The position numbers and the translations under genes were made by a program. The notes under the pieces are model-generated. The model worked only from the letters and a program-made list of their open reading frames with translations, did no database searches and was not told the origin of the DNA. This document shows positions 33,139 to 44,426 of a DNA stretch of 64,000 bases, in pieces; within the stretch, counting starts at the first letter, position 1; every line of letters begins with the position of its first letter. The stretch is from Microcyclospora pomicola (taxonomy: Eukaryota; Ascomycota; Dothideomycetes; Capnodiales). The stretch is from contig NHNY01000020.1 in assembly GCA_002786065.1 (NCBI GenBank), positions 1 through 64,000 on the forward strand, read 5' to 3'.

Positions 33139-35004
33139 ATGCCTTTCTTCGAGGCGCCTTCTTCGTTCCGCCTCCGGCAGCTCGCTGCCATGGCGTCACC
33201 CGCCAACGCACGACGAACCCTCGACCCGCTCGCCCAAACACCCTTCCTGACCCTCGCCGCGAATGCCACCATGGACGTCCTCAAGCACAAGCCGATGCCG
33301 CCGCACTCGAACCACCCCGACTTCCTCCACCTCGCCGGGCTGGTCTCGGAGGCCGTGCTCGAGGTCGTCTTCGTCGCCTTGCCGGGCTTTCTGGTCGCCT
33401 GGACTGGCATGTTCGACGCCAACAGCCAGAAGTTCGTCGCCGAGCTCAACACGATGGTCTTCACGCCCTGCCTGATCTTCACCAAGTTGGCCTCGCAGCT
33501 GAACGCGGATCGTCTACGAGACCTGGTTATCATCCCCATCATCTTCACTGCGTTGACGCTCGTCAGCTTCATATCTGCCGAGATCATGGTCCGGGTGTTT
33601 GGGTTCAACAAGATGAAGATGCAGAAGAACTTTGTGATTGCCATGGGTGTTTTTGGCAACTCGAACTCTCTACCTATCTCACTCGTGCTATCACTTTCAC
33701 AAACCATCCAAGGCCTACACTGGGACAAAGTACCCGGAGACAACGACGATGAGGTTGGCGCTCGTGGGATCTTGTACCTGCTCATCTTCCAGCAGCTGGG
33801 CCAACTTCTGCGATGGACATGGGGTTATAGCGTACTGCTCAAGCCTGCATCCGCATATGAGCAGGATGAGCCACAAGAAGATCGCATCACGGAAGAAGGG
33901 CGCTATAGGGATGACCCGGATGATGTGGTCGAGTCTGGTAGGCATGCGAATGGCAAGTTGGGAAAGACAAGCGATTCGGGGTTTAGTAGCGGTGCTTCCA
34001 GGAGTCACTCGGTTTCGTCGCGGTCTAGCTCCGAACGTGACGTCCCAGAGATAGTCCCCAGCACTGGAGGGAACGGGAACAACATCAGTACGGAGCCACG
34101 CAATCTTGCGGAGCACGATCATGCGCATGGGGATCCAAACAATCACGAAACGCGTAGCATCAACCACAGGCCGAATGGCAACCTGGAGGAACGAGCGCGG
34201 TCAACGGGCCATATCACCTTGTTTCCCAACTTTGCATCATCAGACTCGAATGAGGACGGCCAGAACTCGAAAAAGTTCGACTGGAAGCTGCCGTTTATAC
34301 GAATCAAGCTCGCTCTCCTGCGATTCTGGAACCGCACGTCTGCTACCGTTTCTACATTCTTCAACAACTTATTCCGACGTCTCCCGCAGTCTGTACAAAA
34401 AGTGCTCTCGGTGTTTGCAAGCTACTGGAATGGATTCTGGGCTGGGGTGTGGCGACAGATGAACCCTCCACTATGGGCTATGCTTGCTGCACTGATTGTC
34501 GCCTCGATTCCTCAGCTTCAGAGATTGTTCTTCGAGCCCGGCACACTCATCTCCAACTCAGTCACGAGTGCTATCCGGCAGTCTGGTGGCGTCGCGGTGC
34601 CTCTGATTCTGGTGGTGCTCGGCGCAAACCTGGCACGTTCCACCCTTCCACAGGACCAGCTGGCCACCACACCCGAAGAGAAGAAGATCGAGCGCAAGCT
34701 TGTCGGTGCCTCGGTGCTTGCACGCATGGTCATTCCGACGATCGTCATGACTCCAGTGCTTGCTCTTCTGGCCAAATACGTCCCGATCAGCATCCTCGAC
34801 GATCCCATCTTCGTCATTGTCTGCTTCTTGCTCACCGGCGCCCCCAGCGCGCTGCAGTTGGCTCAGATCTGCCAGATCAACGGTGTGTTCATGGGTGCGA
34901 TGAGCAACCTGCTGGTGTGGAGCTATGTGGTAGTCATCTTCCCGAGCACGCTGATCCTTGTCCTTCTTGCGTTGGAGGTGTTGGAGTGGTCGCAGACTGC
35001 ATAA
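33139..35004 (+). CDS. PIN/auxin-efflux-carrier-like membrane transporter (about 621 aa)
   Basis: Single exon. The protein has the Mem_trans (PF03547-type) split layout. An N-terminal block of helices includes VLEVVFVALPGFLVAWTGMF, FTPCLIFTKLASQL, LVIIPIIFTALTLVSFISAE and GVFGNSNSLPISLVLSLS. A long hydrophilic loop follows (about residues 240–415, with many Ser, Asn and His). The C-terminal block includes PPLWAMLAALIVASIP, GGVAVPLILVVLGANLA and VIPTIVMTPVLALLAKYV. The NSNSLP and GAPSA loops are family hallmarks. Fungal members sit in the ER or plasma membrane and their substrate is unknown. The start at 33139 is preferred because the protein becomes conserved soon after; 33190 is an alternative. 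Confidence 0.9.
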   Translation: MPFFEAPSSFRLRQLAAMASPANARRTLDPLAQTPFLTLAANATMDVLKHKPMPPHSNHPDFLHLAGLVSEAVLEVVFVALPGFLVAWTGMFDANSQKFVAELNTMVFTPCLIFTKLASQLNADRLRDLVIIPIIFTALTLVSFISAEIMVRVFGFNKMKMQKNFVIAMGVFGNSNSLPISLVLSLSQTIQGLHWDKVPGDNDDEVGARGILYLLIFQQLGQLLRWTWGYSVLLKPASAYEQDEPQEDRITEEGRYRDDPDDVVESGRHANGKLGKTSDSGFSSGASRSHSVSSRSSSERDVPEIVPSTGGNGNNISTEPRNLAEHDHAHGDPNNHETRSINHRPNGNLEERARSTGHITLFPNFASSDSNEDGQNSKKFDWKLPFIRIKLALLRFWNRTSATVSTFFNNLFRRLPQSVQKVLSVFASYWNGFWAGVWRQMNPPLWAMLAALIVASIPQLQRLFFEPGTLISNSVTSAIRQSGGVAVPLILVVLGANLARSTLPQDQLATTPEEKKIERKLVGASVLARMVIPTIVMTPVLALLAKYVPISILDDPIFVIVCFLLTGAPSALQLAQICQINGVFMGAMSNLLVWSYVVVIFPSTLILVLLALEVLEWSQTA

Positions 35005-35662
35005 GCCGAGTTCTTGAGCTCATGCAGTCTTTGTTTCTTGCGGCGTACTTGGTGTTGCCGGGCATGGCAGGGCTTTGTTCCATCCGCACGAGTCTGCTCA
35101 GCATGTGTTCTTGTTGGAGTTGTGTATTGATAAAAGGAATGGGAGGCTTTCTTTTGCAGGCGTGGCGCTTGAGGCGTTATTGGATTTTGATTCGTGCAGC
35201 ATTCTCGCTTAGCTGTTATGTTTATAGACGAAGGTTGATACAGGCTAATAATACCTACTCCATGCCCACAGTAGGCATTACTAATTGAGTGCTGTAATGA
35301 CTGATTTCCGAGCCATGTCATATGTTGTCTCCCATCATTGAACACGACTTTCTCAAGCACCGTCACACCGACCCAGGTCAAGCATTACAAGTGACCACCC
35401 GGCTTTGTTTCCGCGGAAGGATTCGCGAAAAACGTGGCAGACGACGTGAATTGCTGCCCCACCATCTGCCGCACGTCCCGGATCTTCATGCTCGCTTGCA
35501 CCGCCACGACAGACACTCGTCCCACCATCTACTTCATCCGATACAGTACTCAGCTACATCCCTCAAATTCGTCCTGATTCCAATTCACGCTCATTTCTCT
35601 CCCTACGTCCTGACCCCTGCCTGTCTGGTCCGCCGCATCTGGCCGTCAGCATCCTCCGCTCG
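35005..35662. other. Intergenic region / PBS2 promoter
   Basis: Holds the 3' UTR of the carrier gene and the C-rich upstream region of PBS2. No gene seen. Confidence 0.5.
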
Positions 35663-37682
35663 ATGGCCTCCCACGACGAGCAGGCCGAGCTGGACTCGCC
35701 ACCCACCTCGTCCCCGTCCGCCAACACCCTCTCCCCCTCCGAGCGGCCGCAGCCTTCACACTCCGTCTCCGACATTGGCACATCATCGCCCCCGAGCGTC
35801 TCACAGATGAGCGCCTCCTCACAACCGCTGGGCAACATCAATGCCGCGAGAAGACCGCCGCCGCCGAACAATGCCCCCCTCGCCGGGAGAGCGGGGATCG
35901 GGTCGATTACAAATCCAGACATCGTGGAGAAGATGAGGCAGTTTTCTCTCGCGCGATCTGGAGGCTCGGCTCATGCGGTCCCTGGTCGCGGTCCTGCTGT
36001 TCAGTCGCCCGGCCCCTCCGTGCCTGGCTTTCCCCAGGGCTTCAAGCTACCTCCTCAGCTCAACCGGCCCACGCCACATTTCGCCAACTCCTCGCCTGTG
36101 CTGCCGGGAAGCGGTGGTCCTCCCGGTCGTGGGATGTCGCTGGCGGAGAAGCGAGGGCTAAAACTACCAGGTGGGCTGCCGGGTCAAGCACCTGCACCTA
36201 ACCCTGCCGCTGCTACCGGTCGAGCAAAACCTCGACCGAAGATGAATCTTGCCGACATACATGGGCCTAATGGTGCTGCGAATGGAGAGGCGAATGCTGG
36301 TGTAGCGCAGCAACCGCCACCACCGCAAAGCAACATGGAGAAATATGCGGAGTTCATCGACACGAAGAAAGGAGCCCTGACGTTCAAGGGAAAGGCGGTG
36401 GTGGATGGGTCGGGGATCGTGTTCAACTCCGGCCGGAGTTTCAGCATCAGCTTGGACGAGGTGGATACGCTGGATGAGCTGGGGAAGGGAAACTACGGCA
36501 CAGTCTACAAGGTCCGACACAGCAGACCGCGATTTCGAAAACAAGGTCAAGGCTTGGCTGGAAATCGGGCACCGAAAGTGCTGCATGAGGATGAGGTTCC
36601 GCCTTCACCAACACGCCCTGTCGCAGATGGACGGAGTGGCGGGACCTCAGGCGTGATCATGGCGATGAAGGAGATGCGGCTCGAGCTGGACGATGCGAAA
36701 TTCGCCTCGATCATCATGGAGCTGGACATTCTACATCGTTGCACCTCGGCGTATATCGTGGATTTCTACGGTGCTTTCTTTCAAGAAGGTGCGGTGTACA
36801 TTTGCATGGAGTTTATGGATGGTGGCTCGATCGACAAGCTGTATGGTGATGGGATCCCGGAGGGCGTGTTGCAGAAGATTACCTACTCGACCGTGATGGG
36901 CCTCAAGAGTTTGAAGGAGGAGCACAACATCATCCACCGAGATGTCAAGCCGACGAACATACTCGTCAACTCCAAAGGACAGGTCAAGATCTGCGATTTT
37001 GGCGTGAGCGGAAACCTGGTGGCGAGTATTGCGAAGACGAACATTGGCTGTCAGTCGTACATGGCTCCGGAGCGAATATCAGGAGGCGGCGTGGCGGGTC
37101 CCGGAGCAGGCGCGAGTATCGGCACCTACAGCGTGCAGTCGGATATCTGGTCTTTGGGCCTGACCATCATCGAGTGTGCCATGGGCCACTACCCCTATCC
37201 TCCAGAAACCTACGACAACATCTTCTCACAATTGGCTGTACGTTCATTCTGCTTGATATCGTCAAACACTAAGACATCTGCTAACAACTCCCTCACAGGC
37301 CATCGTCGACGGCGACCCTCCCGACCTCCCCGCCGACACCTTCTCCGACGCTGCGCGCGACTTCGTCGCCGGCTGTCTGAACAAAATCCCCAAACTGCGC
37401 CCCACCTACCCCATGCTCCTCCAACACGCCTGGCTTGCCCCGCTCGCCAAACCCACCACCATCGCCGAAGAGGACGAAGAGGCCGCCGAGGCCGCCGCCG
37501 CCGCGGGCGAAGATCTCGCCGACACCCCGGACGTCTTCCAGCCCGACATCGACCGCGAGGTCGGCGAATGGGTCGTCGACGCCCAGGACCGGCGGAAACG
37601 CGGCGTCATGGCCAAGAGCGCGCAGCCGGCGTTGCATGCTGCGCCGCTGGACGCGGCGATGGGCAGTCCGGTGGTGGCGTAG
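35663..37682 (+). CDS. PBS2: MAP kinase kinase Pbs2 of the HOG pathway (about 652 aa)
   Basis: Two exons, 35663–37237 and 37299–37682, joined in phase 0 (GTACGT donor, ACAG acceptor). Residues 1–250 are a Pro/Ser-rich regulatory region. The kinase domain then has the glycine loop LGKGNYGTVYKV, the lysine in MAMKEMRLEL, the catalytic HRDVKPTNILV, DFGVSG, the activation-loop sites SIAKTN and the GCQSYMAPERISG signature that marks Pbs2 among fungal MAPKKs. A short insertion (HSRPRFRKQGQG) sits after the glycine loop. Exon 2 supplies the kinase C-lobe (NKIPKLRPTYPMLLQHAWL) and an acidic tail. It phosphorylates Hog1 in response to osmotic stress. Frame-shifted read-through of the intron would destroy the C-lobe, supporting the splice. 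Confidence 0.96.
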
Positions 37683-39285
37683 CGGGGGCTGTACTTTGTT
37701 GCTGAGTACGGTGAGAACTCGCGCGACGGTCTCTGTCTGCTTGTCTGTCTGTCTATGAAGATGGATGCTTTAGGGGTAGTGGTGGTGGTGGTGATGGTCC
37801 TTCCTCCCACAATACATACATGTACATCGTATACCGTGTACGCACGTCTTCTAGTGAGCGCCTTCTGTCGACGTGAGCAGCGATTATACTTATCGCAAGG
37901 TCTGGTTCCTCCGTCCATCGTCCTTCCAGCACTCACCATTCGCTTGGATGTGAGCGCCATCCCGTTGAAATGTTCTGAGCCCGGGATAGTGTCAGGTTGA
38001 CTCAATCACACCTCACTAGATCTAGAAGCATGGAACGCTTCTGCCAGCCAAGGGGTTCGTGTTGCTGGCTATGTGAGTAGGTAGCGTAGAGGACGCTGCC
38101 TAAGATAGCTGGGTATTCGTAATTTTTCAGATCTCCCCTCCTCTCTCATGCGTGGAAAAGGATCATTCTCATCGCTCTCCGCTGCAATGCAATGCAATGC
38201 ATCACATCAAGTGCACCCCCCTTCGCGGGTTACGTGGTATACGTCCGTGGAGTCCTTCATCTTCCCATCTGACTCTGCTCCTCTCCCACGAAGCAGAGTC
38301 ATCAACAAACCTCAACCTCTACTCGACGGCCCTGACTGCATGAACCAGTCTCTACCTGAGATTTACAGAGTTCGGCGAAGAGCCGGTTGATGGTAGAGAA
38401 GCGCTATTGTCTGTCTTTTCATCTTTCTCTCTTCTCTCTTCTCTTCTGTTCTCCTCTCCCATCTTCTCCCATTTCCCCCTTTTGGCTTCTCGTGCCTTTC
38501 TCCTGTTCCTCTTTCTCCTCACAGCTTCGACATGATGTAAGCTCCTTCTTATCCCCCACCCGTACTCTAGAGTCTTGTCTATTAATAAATCGATCGATCG
38601 ATCGATCGATCGAGTCACGAAGATAACGGCCTAGGACCATGAAACCATGCCTGAGACCTCGACGGCCTAGCCTGACACTGTAGGTATGAGAGCGGGCGTG
38701 ATATAAGGAGATATAAAGGATGAGAAGAGGTGAGATGCACATACCGTGGAGTGAGATGAAGTATGGTCTGGTAGAAGTGTGGGTTGGAGCTGGAGGGGAA
38801 TGAGGGAAAGTGACATGTAGCAAGGTGAGGTGTAGCAAGGTAAAGGTAAGATACGAAGTGATCCACTAACTACCGTGTGCAAGAGAAAGGACAGTATAGA
38901 CAGTATAGACAATATGAACGGTAAAGCCAGTCTAAACGGCACGCAGGTTCTGAAGAACATGGACATGGACATGTATATGATTTGATACTAAGGTATCGAA
39001 TGGCGGTTTTGCGCCGATTTTCCCCTTGTTCCTGGGCTGGGGTTTTGTATTTACCCGGCCGTTTAGTCGACTGGTAAGTTGGCCGATCGATCGGATCGAC
39101 GGATAGGGCGTTTCTGCTGTTATATAATGCGGTCTTCGATGAGTGGCAGTTCGTGGGAGCTGGAAGTCCTCTGTACTGTTGGGGAAATGGAATCCATATG
39201 TTAGGGTACCCCTGAATTTATCGTGCGAGATTTTGAGCGTCACATCCAGCTGAAGATAGTCTTGCTTGATTCATCGTCTTCCCCA
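37683..39285. other. Intergenic region, 1.6 kb
   Basis: No supported gene. Open frames on both strands are low-complexity. Contains simple repeats: GTGGTGGTGGTG near 37780, CTCTTCTCT-rich tracts at 38410–38520, and a perfect (TCGA)6 at 38590–38613. Confidence 0.45.
38590..38613. repeat. (TCGA)6 microsatellite
   Basis: Six perfect tandem TCGA units. Each unit is self-complementary, so the tract can form a hairpin. Confidence 0.9.
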
Positions 39286-40296
39286 TCAGTTCCCATCTTC
39301 AGCCGAGGGCATACACTCACGGTACTGCGCCCCTAGCGCCGCGACCCATTGGCGGGTATACACATCATTCTCTCCAGGGTTCTTGTACTGGTCGACACCG
39401 GCCAGCTGCACGGCACGGATGGCAGCGTGGTCGTGCGCCAGTGGATCAGTGTCGATGTAGTCCGAGTCCTTTGCTTCGGACACGTCGGAGTGTATTGTCA
39501 CGTCGTCGCTGCTGGTATCTCTCTGCCAGTCCTCGACCTGCGCACGTCGTTGCACAGGCTTTCCTCTAGCCGGCGCGAGGATGATGGTCGAGGCGTTGTC
39601 GTCGTTGTCGTCGTCGTCACTTGGTCGTACATGCTTTTGCTCTTCCTCCGGGACATCCAGCTGACTGTCCGGCGTGGCGGGGAGGAATGCCCGCTGCGCA
39701 AGTCGACCGGATCTGCCACGGCTGAGCAGCCGAGCATACCAGCTTTCCCGCCCGCGATATGCAATGCTATGGAAGGACACGCAGAGGACGTCGATCACCG
39801 CGCCGTAGCATGCGGCGGGATGGATGGAGAAACGCTTCTCGAAGAGCCCGCCGGGTGCTTGGCTGGCTTCGACGATCCGCCAGACACAGCATGCCCAGAT
39901 GTCTTGCGTGCTCCATTGGGCGAGTTTGTGCTGGTCATCAGTCTGCTGGATGAAGCGGTCTTCAGCACTGGCCCCTGATCCTTGTTCGAGACAGAGCAGG
40001 AGGAGATCGTCTTCCAGGCGAGACGCATCGTAGAAGTAGCCCTGTGGGCCTTGATTGATCCATGCGATGGCTGTGTTGTAGTGCTCTCGGCCCACAATGC
40101 AGAGCCTATGCCAACGAGTGAGATGGGAATGGACAATCGGTGAGGACAGCCACATTTCAAATGAGCCGATTGAAGCAAGCTGGAGTTGGTCTGTAAGATA
40201 ATAGCGTCCATTGGAAAGCAGGGGATTCAATCTTGTCGAACGACGAAGGGTGATGGGTCCTGGCGGAGTGGACGGAGGGGTTGTCAGTCCCTCCAT
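39286..40296 (-). CDS. Hypothetical acidic protein (336 aa)
   Basis: Single exon, no family recognised. The N-terminal 200 residues look folded, with aromatic and Cys-containing segments (WHRLCIVGREHYNTAIAWIN; YFYDASRLEDDLLLLCLEQG; STQDIWACCVWRIVEASQ; YGAVIDVLCVSFHSIAYRG). The C-terminal part is acidic and probably disordered, with an Asp/Asn run encoded by GTC/GTT repeats, then HDHAAIRAVQLAGVDQYKNP. There is no signal peptide or membrane helix, so it is probably nuclear or cytosolic. The ATG at 40296 opens with MEGLTTPPSTPPGPITLRRS. Length of the open frame and the non-random composition support coding. Confidence 0.7.
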   Translation of the reverse strand: MEGLTTPPSTPPGPITLRRSTRLNPLLSNGRYYLTDQLQLASIGSFEMWLSSPIVHSHLTRWHRLCIVGREHYNTAIAWINQGPQGYFYDASRLEDDLLLLCLEQGSGASAEDRFIQQTDDQHKLAQWSTQDIWACCVWRIVEASQAPGGLFEKRFSIHPAACYGAVIDVLCVSFHSIAYRGRESWYARLLSRGRSGRLAQRAFLPATPDSQLDVPEEEQKHVRPSDDDDNDDNASTIILAPARGKPVQRRAQVEDWQRDTSSDDVTIHSDVSEAKDSDYIDTDPLAHDHAAIRAVQLAGVDQYKNPGENDVYTRQWVAALGAQYRECMPSAEDGN

Positions 40297-40718
40297 CGTG
40301 ATCCAGTCCCCTCAGCTTTGAGTCGAACGTTTCACTCCGGTGGCAGAAGTCCTCAGGACATGATATCTTGCTCAAATCCCCGATTGGTGTAAATGGTCAT
40401 GATATGAAGGAGCCTCGACTGCAGTAAATGATGAACGAATGAAGAAAGACTTTCTGACTTGCCGTTGGATGTATTAGGGTGACATGAGAGTACATAGCGT
40501 GAAGGTGATGTTCGCACAGGTCGATGGTCATGTTTCAGGATTCGAATCATGCTCCAAGCAGAGCAGATCACATGTATCGAGTGGTAGTGAGATAAGCATT
40601 GGTTGGTGGATATTGCAGTCGCGACACATGCCCGAGTTTTGGAATATCACTTTACATCTGGCATGGAGCGCAGCGGAGTCGTGGTGCAATCATGATATCT
40701 GTACATCTAGCTGAATCA
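40297..40718. other. Intergenic region
   Basis: Short spacer between two minus-strand genes. It presumably holds the promoter of the acidic protein gene. No gene seen. Confidence 0.45.
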
Positions 40719-41331
40719 TTACTTCGCGACAGCCTTGGCCAGATCCGCCAGAGCTTCACGGCGCTTGAACTTGGCGTCCTGGATCACACCTACAGAAGCA
40801 TGTTCGGTCAGTCATTGAGGTCGATGTGAGATACAGATCGCGCAACATACCAGCATCCGCATCGCTCGAGAAGTTTCCCGTCCACTCGACGAAGGTGGAG
40901 CCCTCCAATTCTCCACTGGTGATCGCATAGCAACGGATCGTGCTCAGCACGCTCGAGTACGTCAGCTCCGGCTGGGATGTGATGACGCTGTAGGTGATGT
41001 AGTGGTTGATGGTCTAGATGTCTACTGATCAGCACGATGTTGGTCGAAGCCAATGCGATCAACGGCCCAACACCCAATCATCGCATGGCCATCTCTTCCG
41101 CGACCAACTCACCGAATGCTCCTCCTGCTTGACCTCCAACACGGTCCCGTCGGTGAACGTCCACTTGACGATATCCGTCTCCTCGCTGGCGCCCTTGACG
41201 TACTCGGAGGTCTTGATGGCGCTGTGGAACTTGCTGAAGTCCTGCAGCTTGATCAGGTGCCAGACGCTGCTGAGGGGCGCCTTGATCACGCTCGACTCGA
41301 CGACGGAGGTGGAGGTGGGGATGGACGACAT
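40719..41331 (-). CDS. SRPBCC/START-like (Bet v 1-fold) protein (about 150 aa)
   Basis: Three exons, 41331–41113, 41013–40851 and 40789–40719, give a continuous frame. The introns are 99 and 61 nt. The product begins with the fold's typical opening: VVESSVIKAPLSSVWHLIKL, then QDFSKFHSAIKTSEY. It continues DIVKWTFTDGTVLEVKQEEH, NHYITYSVITSQP and GSTFVEWTGNFSSD, with a final amphipathic helix (KFKRREALADLAKAVAK). Proteins of this class bind small hydrophobic ligands in a helix-grip pocket; substrate is unknown. Length matches single-domain fungal members of the polyketide-cyclase/dehydrase and lipid-transport superfamily. No signal peptide. Confidence 0.85.
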
Positions 41332-42182
41332 GTTGGGATTGTGTCGAGGATTGATTGATTTGGAAGTAGGATTGAGGTTAATTGGTATCGAATCTTGTAA
41401 AAAATATGGAAGAAACAGAATGGGGCCCTGGCTACAGACAGAACAGCGACGTCTGGTGGGGAGGGATGATGTAACTAGTCCCTTATCTCTTATCGATAAC
41501 AACGCAAGGTGTTGTGTTTGGGACGACGACATGTATCGCCATACGGGCTGTACCTGCATGAACTCGCTGTGATTAGTGTACGACAATTCGATTGGGATGA
41601 TCTGGTCTCATTTACCCCATTCAATCTTGATCGATCCGAAGAGATTTGACGGGAATTACGTATCTATCATGAAAGATCCGTGAGGAAAAATAAGAAAAGC
41701 TGAGGAGTTGACAAGTGAGCGGACGGTTCCCTTCACAGTGAGATTTACGTTCCCACAGGATCGTACTTTGATCTCAGAGATACCTACCTGACCTTTATAT
41801 GTCGTATACAAAAATGAGGATATTGATGTTACTTTGTATTCCGTTTGGACGAACATGAGACTATCGGAATTAAATTATCTTTTCCTTTCCTGTCTTTGTT
41901 ACTATGGTTGTGCGGTTGATAAACTGACGAATCGAAGAACTTTGTGGCTTGAACGCTTGCGAGGACTTTGGGAAAAAGATAAGGATGATCCGGGGACTGG
42001 AAGGAGGATCTAACCAGGAGAATGGATGTGTTGACGAGATCTTTGAGCGTGGAGTGATCCTTGATCGAGATAGGGTCGTGCAGCTGCACATGGCTTATTC
42101 TCTGGATGGCAGCCGAATCACCAGAATCAGATAGCTTGCCACGGATGACGGCACGTGTCCTGCACGAGCGTTGCACCCGCAG
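41332..42182. other. Intergenic region
   Basis: Lies between the 5' end of the SRPBCC gene and the 3' end of the PHD-finger gene. It is more AT-rich than its surroundings. No gene seen. Confidence 0.45.
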
Positions 42183-44426
42183 CTAGCGATTCATGGGTGG
42201 TCGGGTGCAGAGAAAGCACATGAAGTTTGACGCCCCATGCTGATTCTGCATGCCGACGCACGGCGCGTGTAGCCATTGAGTGCAGGAGACACAGCGGACC
42301 AGCGGCTGGCCTTGATCGTTGGGCACCCCGCATACACAGCGGATTTGCAGAGGCTGCGATACAGCAGGGAGTGGGTTATGTGAGGCCGTGCCCGCATGTT
42401 GAAAGCTCGACATGTCATAGGACTGCTGATGCGGCGGCATGACGGGTTGTGTCGATTGTTGCTCGAAGGACATCATGCTCCACCGACGATTATGTGCATC
42501 GAGGGTGGACTCTCCGTTCGGCGCTAGGAGACCATGCTTTTGATGGCGAGCACTGGGCTTCTCATACTCCAGATGTCCAGAGGCTGGCCCCTTGGACGGC
42601 TGCTGGTGTTGTTGTTGTTGTTGCTGCTGCTGGATCGAGCTGTCGTTAGCTTCGGACTCCATCAGGGAGGACTGAGAGGTGTTGATGAAGCTTCGGCGCG
42701 TGGCGCTGCTGCGACTCGAGGATGTTTTGCGCATGCTGCCACTTCGCCTGAGCTGTGCAGCAGCTGCGATGGCGGCACGAGAAGGTGGTACCCCTTTCAT
42801 CGATGATACCGACGTCGACCGCGGAATGTTCAGTCCTTCCAAATTTTCGATCGGCGGATCGAGCCTGGCAGCCTTTGATCGACGCTCATCGGGTTTGGTG
42901 ACATTGAAAGATGAAGATGCGGCACGGCTTGGCGTTTCACTGATGTCGGACTCATCGTCGCTGGAATCGCTGTCATACAAACCCGGGTAACGTTCTCGCA
43001 ATGATTTGGTGGGGCTGTCCTGTCTGGGGAATGTCTGTGTACGAGCGCGGCCATTCTCATCAATAGTGAGGATGACTGACGCTCGCTTGGATGGTTTCAG
43101 CTCTGAGATCGATCCTAGAGGGACTTTCGAAACGCGTTTCAGCGGGGACACTGTGCGTGGTACCTGCGAGATGCTATTACTCCGACTCAGCTCTGCGCTG
43201 CTAAGATCAAAATGTGCGCTTTTGGGTCGAGTACTGCTCATAGTATTGCATCGTCGTACACCTGCTGTGGAGGCAGGCTTGTGACTTGAATCTGGAAGTA
43301 CAGTATCAGACTGGCTCGTATGTGTGATGCCACTGTCCTTTCGTTTCGTGGAGGGTGGTTCGGGTAAGGTCAGATTTGTGGCGGATTTGGGTCGGATCTC
43401 CGGTCGTATTGGGGAGCTATAAAGTAGAGAAGGATCGACTCCTGCCGAAGTAGACATTTGTTGTGCGGACGTGCCATTCTGACCAGCAGTAAATGTTGCC
43501 TGGGGTTGTGCATCGAGGGTGGGAAAGCTGACCATTGCCGGCGTATCAAACGCAATCGTCTGCAGGTTCGGAGTCGTCCCATTTGTCCACATCATGCTGG
43601 GCTGCGGACCTGGCGCGAAAGGATCATCCAATGGTCTATGTATCTGCTGCAAGTGCTGCACATGCTGCGGTTGTTGTTGATGGTGTTGCATTACTTGCAG
43701 TGGTTGTGGCTGTTGTTGTTGTTGTTGTTGTTGCTGCTGCTGTGGTTGCTGCTGCTGGAGATATATCGCAGGACTCCCTGCTTGATTCCAAAACACCTGC
43801 GACGGCGATTGCGCCGGCATTGCAGTCTGGCCAGCATTGGCAAATTGGTACGCATTCGATGTGTACTGCAAAGGGGTAAATTGTGCTGGTACCGGCTGGA
43901 TGGCATTGCTCCTCAGCACCGTCTGCCGTTGCGGAGTCGAGTGCTGATGTGAAGCAATGGTTGTTGGCGTACCAAAGGCGATCTGACCAGCCTGCAGTTT
44001 CCGGGTCGAAGCCCCCCTCGTCGGTGGTGGGGTCTGCATCTGTGACGAGCTGAAGGACGAGTTGTATGCTGGTGAGCTGGACATGTGTGCAGGACCAGCC
44101 TGCATGGGACTGCTCATGACCACTCTCTGGCCATTGTACATCGGTTGACTCGTCTGAGGGAGCATCATCTGCCCGTTCCCCGATTGCATGTTGGCCAGGA
44201 AACTTGACCGCACCACATCTTCGGAGGGATGTGATCGGAGCACCGGGGTCATTGATGGGTATTGGATCTGCTGGGGGGTCGCATAGCTCTGCATCTGCGG
44301 CGTGGAGAAGGCATCGTGGAAGTGGGAAGGGAAAGTGGCTGTCTTGGGCGTCTGCAGGAGTTGGCCATTGTGTTGAAAGGACGAGGTGGTGGGTGTAGCA
44401 GAGGGACTCGGGAAATTCCACTCCAT
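42183..44426 (-). CDS. Q-rich protein with C-terminal PHD finger (747 aa)
   Basis: Single long exon. Residues 1–680 are low-complexity (Gln, Ser, Pro and Met), with two uninterrupted Gln tracts encoded by CAA/CAG runs at about 43710–43741 and 42603–42635. The last 55 residues form a PHD finger: IRCVCGVPNDQGQPLVRC, then CTQWLHAPCVG, then FMCFLCTRP, giving the Cys4-His-Cys3 pattern. PHD fingers of this class read histone H3 tails, so a chromatin or transcription-regulator role is inferred. The middle carries Arg/Ser-rich stretches that look like nuclear-localisation or phospho-sites. The first ATG gives MEWNFPSPSATPTTSSF. No introns. Confidence 0.82.
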   Translation of the reverse strand: MEWNFPSPSATPTTSSFQHNGQLLQTPKTATFPSHFHDAFSTPQMQSYATPQQIQYPSMTPVLRSHPSEDVVRSSFLANMQSGNGQMMLPQTSQPMYNGQRVVMSSPMQAGPAHMSSSPAYNSSFSSSQMQTPPPTRGASTRKLQAGQIAFGTPTTIASHQHSTPQRQTVLRSNAIQPVPAQFTPLQYTSNAYQFANAGQTAMPAQSPSQVFWNQAGSPAIYLQQQQPQQQQQQQQQQQPQPLQVMQHHQQQPQHVQHLQQIHRPLDDPFAPGPQPSMMWTNGTTPNLQTIAFDTPAMVSFPTLDAQPQATFTAGQNGTSAQQMSTSAGVDPSLLYSSPIRPEIRPKSATNLTLPEPPSTKRKDSGITHTSQSDTVLPDSSHKPASTAGVRRCNTMSSTRPKSAHFDLSSAELSRSNSISQVPRTVSPLKRVSKVPLGSISELKPSKRASVILTIDENGRARTQTFPRQDSPTKSLRERYPGLYDSDSSDDESDISETPSRAASSSFNVTKPDERRSKAARLDPPIENLEGLNIPRSTSVSSMKGVPPSRAAIAAAAQLRRSGSMRKTSSSRSSATRRSFINTSQSSLMESEANDSSIQQQQQQQQHQQPSKGPASGHLEYEKPSARHQKHGLLAPNGESTLDAHNRRWSMMSFEQQSTQPVMPPHQQSYDMSSFQHAGTASHNPLPAVSQPLQIRCVCGVPNDQGQPLVRCVSCTQWLHAPCVGMQNQHGASNFMCFLCTRPPMNR
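43710..43741. repeat. (GTT)n/(GCT)n trinucleotide tract
   Basis: Encodes a glutamine run on the minus strand in the PHD-finger gene. A shorter similar tract lies at about 42603–42635. Confidence 0.8.

Noticed and set aside
40530-40620. Possible minus-strand tRNA near GATTCGAATCC
   Set aside because: The sequence that would be 5' of it forms no D arm or acceptor stem.
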